Part shown: one piece after another, positions 55,141 to 64,000 of the stretch
How positions within the stretch are numbered: position 1 is the stretch's first letter
Layout: the number at the start of each line of letters is the position of its first letter
Assembly: GCF_000764305.2 (NCBI RefSeq)
Contig: NW_025932471.1
Location: forward strand, 20,992-84,991
Direction: 5' to 3'
DNA from: Hyalella azteca
Lineage: Eukaryota; Arthropoda; Malacostraca; Amphipoda; Hyalellidae
Length of the DNA: 64,000 nt
Position numbers and translations under genes: made by a program
The notes under the pieces: model-generated
What the model saw: only the letters and a program-made list of their open reading frames with translations
Database searches by the model: none
What the model was told of the DNA's origin: nothing

Positions 55141-56580
55141 GATCATACGTTTGCTTGTTTCTAAATTCGTGCACCTCATCAAAACAATTAAATAATTATG
55201 ACAATACTTTTTTCATATGTTATAATACAAGATTATTTTCGCTGGTAACAAGTCTCAGTTTAAAACTATACTCGTGTCTTACATTTAATTATAATGAGTC
55301 TCGTTTCAGAATTAAGCGTGCGTTTTTCTTTAATTTATAATGAGTCTTGGTTGAAAATTAGTTTAAATATTTTACGTGTTTTACATTATGGCCTTTTAAC
55401 ATTTACATTTCTAATTTTGTAATCTTTACTGAAAAATAAAATTTGTACTTTCAACCGCCTGTCTTAGACGTGAAAAATTGTTCAAAAATTGGCTTTCTTG
55501 AACCGATAAAAAAAATACAAGGAAAAAGAACGGGCTGAAGAGCGTCGCGTTAATAAGGTTAGAGCTTATGAAGCTCTACTTAGAAAGACTACATTTTTAA
55601 CGGCACATGATATTATTTATTTTTTATTATATCGTGATTTTATTTATTAATTCTCAATAATTGTGGAATTATTTAAGCACATATAAGCTTATTCGAAATT
55701 TTAAATCAACGCCGTTATCATGAGGCGAATTAAGAATAATTGTCAAGCCTTCATAACACTGCATGTGTATCTTAACTCTATGATACTGAGTTATGTAGTT
55801 TATTGTCCTATAAATGCGTTTGGTAATCTTTATAATTTGCACATTTTTGTGAAATGTATCTTTCCAAACTCCTGTTCAAATTTCGCAATTTTTTCTCTTC
55901 AATGATTTTTTATATTAATTTATTGGACTGCCACAGTAGAATTTGTTATGTAGTTAGATAATTTCTGCAATTTTTTGTTTTTATACTGCCTTTACGTTAT
56001 TAATTTTCAGAATAAAATCATACTCTTTCAGCTACAATCGTAATTTCTTTGTTGCCTAAACTTTTTTTTATTTTACCGAATCAATCCATACTCTCTTTGC
56101 ATCTCTCAATTGTAAAATGTTTATCGTTTAATGTCTTATTCATTTTAACGAATAAATGTATATATTCAACTGCTTTATGATGTAATCTCTGTATTGTTTA
56201 ATCTACCATTTATTTTACAGAATAATTCATGCTCTTTCAGCAGCTTTTAATTGTAACTTCTTTATGGAGTAATTTACTTTACATTTTACCGAATTAAGTC
56301 ACACGTACTCCTTTACCAACTCTCATTTGTAAGTTCTTTATAGCCTAATGTTGGATTACGACATCACTGTCACCACGTTACTCATTTCTTCCGTGACGTT
56401 CCCTTACTGAGTTATGTTATTGTGCGGCATTCTATTATTAGTGTAGCAGGTAATGCTTGCGAGAAGCAATTAAGTACTTCGTTTAACACTGCCACTGAGT
56501 GGCAGTTAGTTAGCGAGTGGCAAAGTGCACTGAGTGGCATCACTGCCACTGAATGTTGCCACTCGATGCTCTTGCCTTCC
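55141..56580. other. Unique very AT-rich sequence
   Basis: Loose recurrence of TTGTAA(T/C)TTCTTTATNG and TTTTACCGAAT (56030-56350). ACTGAGTGGCA.T repeats at 56493-56560. No gene. Confidence 0.5.
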
Positions 56581-56583
56581 TAC

Positions 56584-56672
56584 CCACCAGATATCTGACG
56601 TTGAATCAACAATGGATTTAATGTTAATTTAAAGTTGTTTCAACGATTTTGCCTGTCCGGCTGGTCATCACA
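56584..56672 (+). mobile_element. Family B element, short copy
   Basis: CCCACCAGATATCTGACGTT, GAATCAACAATGGATTTAAT, AAAGTTGTTTCAACGATTTT. Confidence 0.7.
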
Positions 56673-56674
56673 TG

Positions 56675-57975
56675 AACGAATGCTAAGCCCACATCTTTAA
56701 TTATTTCAAAATGGAAAGCTTGCCAATTAATATGTCCAAGTCTTGCTCTGGCAATAAATTCCCCTCAGAAATTAGCGGGTAAGATGAAGGTCGTAAAATA
56801 ATTAGCGTGGAATTCATGACATGAATATTCATGACTTCTCACACGTTCATTGAGAGTGTGTGCCGTTGTAAATTAAGTTTCTAAGTTTGGAGGAAAATTC
56901 GTACTAAATTACAATAGTTATTGGCATCAGACCGAATTGAGAAACTACTCCTTAAATTCACACATTGTGTGTGCCCTTGGATAGTCAATAAATACGATGC
57001 ATTAGGGGTAAAATTCCATGTCTTGTGTCGTTTTGGCAATCAGCATAGCCTCAGTCACACACGACTTTGTCAGCTCGTTCATTTTTTAAAGATTTATGTC
57101 AACGTTTAAACAGTCGCCTGACAACAGCGGCATCAATTATGCCGAGTTAATTAAATGTTGCGTGTGATGTCCGTGGAGTTTGATCGGAACTCGTTCAACG
57201 TTCATCGGCATGTCGATGTATATACAGGTATTTTTTGATGGCATCGCGGAGTAATACATCATAAAATGCGATACATCACACATGTAATACATCTAAAACT
57301 CAGCACTTGCTTTTCCGTTGTTGTTATAACATTCACTCGATTATCGCCTAACATTTAAGAGTTCGGTGATAGCTATCAGCATCATGCGCTATATGTAAGA
57401 AAATAATGAATTACGTTGATTTGTGTTCATTAGTGAGTGCTCGGTGTTATACGTATGAGCTTATCGAGTTACAGCAGCGACCTCGTTAACTTCAAATCGG
57501 TTAACTTTGCCGATTAAAACAACTTTAATGATACCGCCAAGTGCAATGCATTATTGTCTTATATCATAGATGATACACGCGCCTAAATATGCAACCCTTT
57601 TCTCGTCCAACGTTTGGGACTAATTTGAATTGATTTATTCATTAATTGATTTTGTTTACGTTCAAATTCTATGCACCAGAAATTAAACACTGCTTTGTCT
57701 TTGCAATTATTATCGTGATATTTCTCTACCATACTGGTATCATTCCTAAAGACAAATATTATTGTCATTATCGTTCCTCACGAATTTCCCTGACTTCTTC
57801 GTTTACTTGGTAGAATTTAGTGCCGAAGTGCAGCTTCAACGACGTAGCGTTCATCAAAGACAAGCTCCTCGCTCTCACGGCGGCTCTTGCAGATTACCTG
57901 CCTGACGCAACGCCAGTTTAGTAAATGCCTGACCTCTTGCTTTTGCCCGATGCTGGTGCAGTTCTGGGCCTCTAC
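56675..57975. other. Unique sequence
   Basis: Contains a GC-richer minus-strand frame at 57830-57960 with a CAG|GTAATC donor-like site, too weak to call. No repeat recognised. Confidence 0.45.
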
Positions 57976-57977
57976 TT

Positions 57978-58125
57978 TAAAAAATATATGTAACTCAGTA
58001 CTCGCTGCAGTGAGTGACAGAGCGCGCATTTTCTCGTTGACGAAAACGTGAAGTCACGGACGGACAGACGGACATGGCGAGCACAATAGTGCATTTTTTT
58101 CCTAAATGAGAAAATGGGCTAAAAA
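57978..58125 (+). mobile_element. Repeat E, copy 3
   Basis: TAACTCAGTACTCGCTGCAG, GCGCATTTTCTCGTTGACGA, GGACGGACAGACGGACATGG, TGAGAAAATGGGCTAAAAA. Directly abuts repeat C. Confidence 0.85.
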
Positions 58126-58270
58126 GTTGAGAGATCGTAAGTTCATCAGCCAATCATTGACGGCCTTTCAAGCAAAATCCACTAATCAAAATCCACCAAG
58201 AAAATAGAGCGTAAGTATTTAGGTTCACTTATGTAGCGAGTTTTGAAAGTAATTAAATGGCCCCTGCTGC
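58126..58270 (+). mobile_element. Repeat C, copy 2
   Basis: TTGAGAGATCGTAAGTTCAT, TTGACGGCCTTTCAAGCAAA, ATAGAGCGTAAGTATTTAGG, GCGAGTTTTGAAAGTA, ATGGCCCCTG. Confidence 0.82.
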
Positions 58271-58393
58271 GTAGCTCTTTACTAACTTAAAATTTCCTTT
58301 ATTATATGCTTGCTTTCTCGCCTTTGCTTCGTGCCGTTCAGTTCTGCGACACAACCCTTTCTTGACTTTATATTTCTGTGTCAGCTAATTGAT

Positions 58394-58530
58394 ACCCAAC
58401 AGGCAAATGACCATGAAATGACATTGATCACATGAGTGTATTTCATTCATAAACGTTTCCGCAACGTTTGATCGACCTTATTAAAAGAACGTTTTTAAAA
58501 AGATGACATCAGGTGCCTGGTGAGTAGTCC
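58394..58530 (+). mobile_element. Family B element
   Basis: Left ACCCAACAGGCAAATGACCA, interior AACGTTTCCGCAACGTTTGA, right ATGACATCAGGTGCCTGGTG. Both termini are recognisable. Confidence 0.65.
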
Positions 58531-58880
58531 CACGTTTCTTCAGAATTAGTGTGCAAAAGTCAAATTGTCCAGCGTCTCGCATTAAATTCCACGGATCTTC
58601 TTTGCATGCATGCAAATATCTATGTGCCACCGTGAACGCCATAGTCAACAACAATTCTATTATATTCCAAAACTTGTTAATATCATTTCTTCAATTATCA
58701 CCAATTTTACACAGACCTTGAACTTACCCTGTTTTGTTCTGCTTATTATTTAGACCTCCAGTGGAGACCGATATTAGTGCGCAGTTGACTCAAGTTGCGC
58801 GGTGTTTTTTATCCTTTATTTTATAATCGGCGCATGGATGCATCCATTGCCATGACAACAGGCCGCTGTTGCTAGCGTTG
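58531..58880. other. Unique non-coding sequence
   Basis: No feature recognised. Confidence 0.5.
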
Positions 58881-58883
58881 CGG

Positions 58884-59051
58884 CACTCAGGAAAATTAAT
58901 GGGTCATCTTGTACAAACTGTAACAATCTTTCTTGCCAAGTGCGGACGTAGCACTGATACGCCCTTTTGTCGGTACAAAGTGGGTTGAGATTACCCACAG
59001 AGCAGAAACTTCTGCGCTCTCTGGACAAAGTCTCATTCATTTCTCTCAGTG
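58884..59051 (+). mobile_element. MITE A, full length
   Basis: CACTCAGGAAAATTAATGGG, GTAGCACTGATACGCCCTTT, GGACAAAGTCTCATTCATTT, CTCTCAGTG. Confidence 0.88.
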
Positions 59052-59830
59052 AGTGCTATTTTGATCGTTGTGAGCTGAAGATCAAGGCCATGTTCACCAG
59101 AATGTTTCCTTGGGCTTGACGCAATTCATGCATAAAATATTTTTTCCTGTTTTCTAATAAATTTATTATATATATTGATCTGATTATCAACCTAACAGCA
59201 ACAGGCAATTGTAAGGAATTCAAACAAACATAACTGCTAACAATTTTATTGAAACTCCAAAGGATAAGCTTCGGATCCAGAGAAGTAGAAAAGTTAATAG
59301 GCTAGAAAGCCGGCAATACTGCCAAGTTTAATTAATGCGTCAGAGACGTCTTAAAGTTGGGTCAAACCAAATAGTAACGTGGCATGCATTAATCATGATA
59401 GAGGGCCCATAGCATGCATTAAATCAAAAGATGATAGGAAGTGAAATTGCACTCTGGTCACTGCGGGCAATACAGTAGCCTAGAACACCATTTGTGTCAC
59501 CTCCGTATCATATAAGCCAGTCAAAAGTTGAGCCTTTAATGCTTCAAAATTTCTCTCGAAATCAATACTTAATCTAACTTAATCTCTAAGGTCTCCGTTA
59601 CAGTAAAACGGAACATAATTTCAATTAAATAGGACATGTATCAGTAAAATTTCTAATACAATAGATTATGGAAAACATTTCGTACTAAAATAATGCTAAC
59701 TTCTTGAAAGATCCACTGGCTATGTTCATGTATTATTTCGATAGGAACGGTCATTTCAGTGTGAAATGGAACGAAGTACTATTATTGAGGAGATGCGCAA
59801 ACATATGTGCGATGGAAATACGCTAAGTGT
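59052..59830. other. Unique AT-rich sequence
   Basis: No feature recognised. Confidence 0.5.
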
Positions 59831-59834
59831 AGTT

Positions 59835-59970
59835 TCTCATACTATTTTTCAAAAGTTCCCCCATACTATTTTTTATTGAAGTTCCGTTTACTATTTTTGT
59901 AAAGTTCCCCTATACGTTTTTTCAAAGTTCCCATATTATTTGTTTCGAATTTCCCTCACATAATTTTTTC
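59835..59970 (+). repeat. ~30-bp CATACTATTTTT..AAGTTCCC repeat
   Basis: Four to five imperfect units of TACTATTTTTNNNAAAGTTC plus CCCCA. Confidence 0.8.
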
Positions 59971-60730
59971 AAAATATACCATTTTCGAACTTTAACTGCG
60001 CGTTCTGCCGACTACTTTTTTATGTTTACTTTAAAATTTCTTCATTATGTAAGAAATATCTGCCAAAATTGCTCAAGAAATTTCTGCAGAATAGCGTATC
60101 TGTGGCAGATAAATCTGAGAAATTCTACAATTTTCGCGTACCGATGTAAACGCCTCGGTGCGTATTATTGAAGAAAGTTTCCACGCAGCGATAGTGACAT
60201 GCAAGGTGCATTTGTTACTCTAACGTGGGCCCACAATACAACTGTTACTATTATTTGGGCCCAATATAGAACCTGTTTACCGCTGATTTACCGGCATATA
60301 CCTTCTTGCTGCAGCTCCTGCCTGCTGCTTTTGCCTACAGTTTTAGTATGCATCGATTCCTCGCCGCTATCTTCTGGTATCTATTCTCTTGCCTGCCGCT
60401 ATTATAGCTACTGCTCTTTTGTTTATATTTTGCTCGAAGTTCCTGCCAGTGTTTTTATATATTTTTTATTTTCGTAATTCGATCGATGTTAACGATGCAG
60501 ACTCGCTCGATTCTGGCGATTTTTTAGATGCGCCTGCAACTCCTCGGTAATTGGGTTTCAAATTTACTTGGTTGTAAGAGCTATTGCCAATTTTACGTGG
60601 ATTTAATTACTTATTCTCTTTAATGTGCTGTTCTTATATTCGTAACTACGTATATTGATTTTCAAGAAAGAAATTTTTTGTTCGAAATGTTTGTGATTAA
60701 ATAGGAACTGCCTTCATTATTCACTTATAT
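59971..60730. other. Unique sequence
   Basis: TTTGGGCCCA/GTGGGCCCA pair at 60226-60262 and CTGCTGC/CTGCC pyrimidine-rich stretch at 60305-60400. No gene supported. Confidence 0.5.
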
Positions 60731-60733
60731 ATA

Positions 60734-62033
60734 CAGGGGTTAGAGTTAGACAAAAGAAGGAAAACCTCTGAGAAATCCACCAAATATATTTCAGGATGGA
60801 GTAGGTCCATCATTTGCGGTAATTACAACCTCAATTGTCCGAGGTATTGATTAATAAAAATTGCGAATTGTTTCCAAAGGAATTAAAACCCATTCTTTCT
60901 TCAGTTAATATTCCTTACAGCTCTTTTATATACGATTGCGGCAGGAATCGACTTCTGACTTGCACTTCTAAAATCGACCATAAATGCTCGATAATACCCA
61001 GGTGTGGTGGCCAAACGAGTTGCTTCATTAGAATGTTCCTCGTGCCATTTTATTACAATTTCATCTGAATGAATCGGGGGCATTATCATCTAGAAAGATA
61101 GCGTTTCCCTCCGGGAACAGTGCTTGAACCATTGGATGAACTTGGTCGTCCAAAACTCCTAAATAGTCACGGCTGTGGATCCTTCCACGAAGAGAAATCG
61201 TTGGTCTGCCGGATTTCCAAGAAATAGCACCCAAGATCATCACAGATTACCCGCCATGTTTTACGGCTGGGAGGAGGCAGTTGGAATTAAATGGCTCTTT
61301 TGGCTGTCTCCACAAGTAACTCGGCCAGAGGTTGAAAACGGTTATTAGTAAGTAACGGTTGAAAGTAAGGTGAACGATGATTTGCCAGAGAAAATCATAT
61401 TTTTCCACTGCTCGAGTGACCAATTCTGGAGATTTTTACAGCACTATAATTTAAACGCTCTGAAGCCTTCGCTTTTGAAACCAGAGGTTTTCTAATTGCA
61501 GCTCCATAGAATCAAGATCTGTGCAGCTCTCGTCGGCCGTCTCTATGGAAACCGGGTTCTTTAGGTGTCCATTGAGGTCTGCAGTAATTTTAACAGCCGT
61601 GGTCTTTCGATTGTCCCTTGCAATTCGATTTAGGTACCGACGGCCTCTCTCAGACGACTTCGACATTCAGCCAGACCTGTTCTTTGCTGAAGAAGTTTTT
61701 CCTTCTCATTCAAAAGCAGTCATTACTTATGAGACAGTACTTCTAGAAACGTCAAGCATTCGGGAAGTTTCTGTCACATTAGCACCTGCTATACGGGCAC
61801 CGACAATTTAGCCTCCTTGAAAGTAAGAAAAGTTTGCCATTTATAGGTTATAGGTTAGGTTATAGACACAAAAATTTACTAAAAATATCTGCGCAAAAAA
61901 AATCATTTAGCAGCAACAATATTTAATCAATTAGCAGCAACATATAAATATGTCACGTTTTCATTGTTTATAACATGTCCGAAAATTACGATATCAAAAT
62001 GTCAGATATTTCCCTCATATTGTCCGACTTCTG
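60734..62033 (-). mobile_element. Tc1-like DNA transposon, inactive
   Basis: A 1300-bp element between TA dinucleotides (60732-60733 and 62034-62035). Left end CAGGGGTTAGAGTTAGACAA then AAGAAGGAAAACCTCTGAG. The right end, read inward, is CAGAAGTCGGACAATATGAG then GGAAATATCTGACA. The ends are imperfect inverted repeats with a small gap. Size, TA target and contents match the Tc1/mariner superfamily. It carries a broken transposase (60791-61815). Confidence 0.85.
60791..61815 (-). pseudogene. Tc1-type transposase pseudogene
   Basis: Fragments in order on the minus strand are recognisable as a Tc1-family transposase: an HTH segment VGARIAGANVTETSRMLDVS (about 61742-61808), RRYLNRIARDNRKTTAVKI and DLNGHLKNPVS (about 61545-61640), MMILGAISWKSGRPTISLRG and HSRDYLGVLDDQVHPMVQAL then FLDDNAP (61075-61243), WHEEHSNE (about 61045), IIEHLW in another frame (about 60995), and a C-terminal ANDGPTPS before a stop at 60791-60793. 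In-frame stops occur near 61727 and 61061, and at least three frameshifts are present. The first catalytic Asp position reads FSGKSSF (Gly-Lys), where the family has Asp-Glu. The second catalytic Asp (DDNAP) is kept. It cannot make an active enzyme. Confidence 0.92.
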
Positions 62034-62209
62034 TATATATAATTACAGTTACTAAAGTGAACTCGTCACCTGTCATGATCACTTGGGCGTCACAAGAAAA
62101 AGTTAGCGGGACTTTCGCTGGCAGTATGTGAGATTCATGGCGTGCGTGTAACTTGTGTTTTGTCCCTTAAAAGGTTTCCTTTAACTAGCACTTCTATTTT
62201 ACTACGTCA

Positions 62210-62369
62210 CACTCAAAATATTAATGGGTTTTGTTGTCCATTTAGTGGCACACTTACTGCAAGTAGCACTGATACGCTCATTTGTCGGGTCAAACTGAGT
62301 CAGGAAGACCCGAACAGCGGCAAAAAGTAAATCGCTATTTGGACAAGGTCTCGCTCATTTCTCTGAGCG
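62210..62369 (+). mobile_element. MITE A, full length
   Basis: CACTCAAAATATTAATGGGT, GTAGCACTGATACGCTCATT, CAAACTGAGTCAGGAAGACC, GCTCATTTCTCTGAGCG. Lies about 175 bp beyond the Tc1 element. Confidence 0.88.
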
Positions 62370-62795
62370 CAGCTTGGCCAAGAATTGCGATGAGCGCAGT
62401 GCTGATTACTTAATTATTTTGTTTATCACTTTCTGTTAGGCTCATTTTGTTAGCAACAATGCGAGTTTCGTTGCGTCAAATTGCGTACATTTGTAAATTT
62501 AATATGGGATTATCGGCTGAAACAATATAATTACTTGTTTGTTCAAGTCATATTTTGAAAACAGACGGAATTATTATCTATACCTGCACGTGATTCCACC
62601 TAATTTTGCATTATATGTTATTATTATCCCGCGCACTTATATTCCGATTAAAAATAATATATTCTAATTAAGAATTATCTTGTGATTCGTATAACGCTCA
62701 ATTAGTAGGCTGGCTTATGATAGTCGCTTCGTTTCGCTCGCAATAATCCTCTACAATTCGTTCTCAAAAAAAAAAAAAAAACACCTCTGACTTAC
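62370..62795. other. Unique AT-rich sequence with poly(A)
   Basis: A16-17 run at 62766-62781. No gene. Confidence 0.5.
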
Positions 62796-62796
62796 A

Positions 62797-62846
62797 CGGC
62801 AAAATCCAGCGATATTTGGACAAGGTCTCTATCGTTTCTCTGAGTG
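62797..62846 (+). mobile_element. MITE A right-end fragment
   Basis: GGCAAAATCCAGCGATATTT, GGACAAGGTCTCTATCGTTT, CTCTGAGTG. Confidence 0.8.
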
Positions 62847-62879
62847 TTAAATTACTTACAGATGGAACGGTCTGTACTT

Positions 62880-63065
62880 CCAAAATCAGAAAATGAATGG
62901 GTCATATTATCCAAATAGTGACTCACTTTTTTACCCTCTGCAGGCGCTGAGGGTGAACATAGCGCTAATACTACGTACCAAACATTATCTGAATGTCTGA
63001 ATGACCCATACAATGACAAGAAGAACGTCGCTGTTGGGACAAGACGCCTCTCATTTTTCTCAGTG
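62880..63065 (+). mobile_element. MITE A, full length
   Basis: CCAAAATCAGAAAATGAATG, GGTCATATTATCCAAATAGT, GTCGCTGTTGGGACAAGACG, TCATTTTTCTCAGTG. Confidence 0.87.
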
Positions 63066-63385
63066 CAAGAAAGCTTCGTGAAAGAATTGCGAGTGCGACA
63101 ACCGTTCTTCATCGTGCCCCAAGAGAGACCCGCCATTTATTTGTCCGCAAAACAATCAGGCCACGCCAAAAGTATGACAACTTGTCTAAATTTATTGTGA
63201 GGTGTGAGTTATATAAAAGCAGCATTAGAGCCGTGGTTTACCACAGTTTCTCACCGCGATTTCGTCACGTGATATGCGGCCATCTGAAGCCGTACTATCA
63301 ATTGTTACTAGTTCGTAACTCAGCCAACCACTGATCGGTTTTCAAACTAAACTAACCAATCCTTGACTGGAAATCGGATGCGTGT
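63066..63385. other. Unique non-coding sequence
   Basis: No feature recognised apart from a short CCAATCCTTGACTGGAAATC phrase (63357) reminiscent of repeat C. Confidence 0.45.
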
Positions 63386-63387
63386 AC

Positions 63388-64000
63388 TTTGGGCGGCTAC
63401 GTGTACTTAGTCCGTTACGTGTACCTATTTCGCTACACGTTCTTGGCCTCTGTGTGTACTTGGGCCGTTACGTGTACTTAGTCTTTTACGTGTAGCTAGG
63501 TAGGCCGCTACGTGTACCTATTTCGCTACATGTTCTTGGCCTCTGCGTGTACTTGAGCCGTTCCGTGTATTTAGACCGCTACGTGTATTTAGGCCGCTAT
63601 GTGTACCTAGGCCGCTATGTGTACCTAGGCCGCTATGTGTACCTAGGCCGCTATGTGTACCTAGGCCGCTATGTGTACCTAGGCCGCTACTTGTACTTGG
63701 GTTGCTACTTGTACTTGAACCGCTACGTGTACTTGAACCGCTACGTGTACTTGTGTCGCTACATGTGATTCGCCGTTGCGTGTACTTAACTTGAGCAGCT
63801 AAGTGTACCTGTTCCGCTACGTGTACTTATGCAGCTACGTGTACTTATGCAGCTACGTGTACTTATGCAGCTACGTGTACTTATGCAGCTACGTGTACTT
63901 ATACAGCTACGTGTACGCAGGCCACTACGTGTACTTAGGCCGCTACGTGTACTTAGCCGCTATGTGTACGCAGGCCACTACGTGTACTTAGGCCGCTACG
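63388..64000 (+). repeat. 18-bp minisatellite running off the window edge
   Basis: About thirty units of CGCTACGTGTACTTAGGC, with subtypes CGCTATGTGTACCTAGGC (63595-63680) and CAGCTACGTGTACTTATG (63830-63905). The 18-bp period gives open frames rich in YVYLGR and YVYLCS, which are repeat translations. Confidence 0.95.

Noticed and set aside
57817..57965. Minus-strand coding-like stretch (GC-rich, CAG|GTAATC)
   Set aside because: Open frame is short, the frame beyond has stops, and no acceptor of quality is visible. Left as unclassified.

Overview
The window is eukaryotic nuclear DNA, almost certainly from an animal and probably a marine or aquatic invertebrate such as an arthropod. It is AT-rich and has sparse intron-flanked exons, a tRNA-derived SINE, a dead Tc1-type transposon, dozens of short terminal-inverted-repeat elements and a very large number of minisatellites. 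I see no bacterial gene organisation, no rRNA or tRNA gene, no CRISPR array and no virus. The species cannot be named from this sequence.

Protein-coding content is tiny. Two exons look real: 694-783 (90 bp, phase 1 at both ends) and 34511-34934 (about 141 codons, Gly/Ser-rich then basic). A weaker candidate lies at 1591-1627. None could be assigned to a named family, and they may belong to large introns of one or more genes. Most long open frames are minisatellite translations; the 20-bp array at 28690-29430 opens all three minus frames because 20 is not a multiple of 3.

Mobile DNA dominates. Family A is a MITE of about 150-200 bp with roughly 50-bp inverted repeats beginning CACTCAGA; about 46 whole, broken or nested copies were found. 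Here '+' means the copy reads from the GTGACACAC end to the GCATCGCTATTTGG end. Family B (CACCAGACATCTGACGTTGA termini, internal CAACGTTG repeats) has about 10 copies. Repeat C has 3-4 copies and repeat E has 3. There is one 350-bp foldback element (14036-14385), one SINE inserted at the end of a MITE (5131-5345), and one 1300-bp Tc1-like element with degenerate inverted repeats (60734-62033).

Tandem arrays take up roughly a sixth of the window by my estimate, with periods from about 9 bp to about 125 bp. Several are visibly built from other features: from MITE ends (25129-25618, 42466-42753, 22980-23290), from the sequence around splice sites (340-693 and 781-1195 around the first exon, 34911-35235 after the second), and one carries a repeated X-box-like motif (1966-2285).

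Two assembly problems are visible. A 38-bp Nextera mate-pair junction adapter lies at 42754-42791. A single N at 948 hides a gap, because the 45-bp repeat phase breaks across it.
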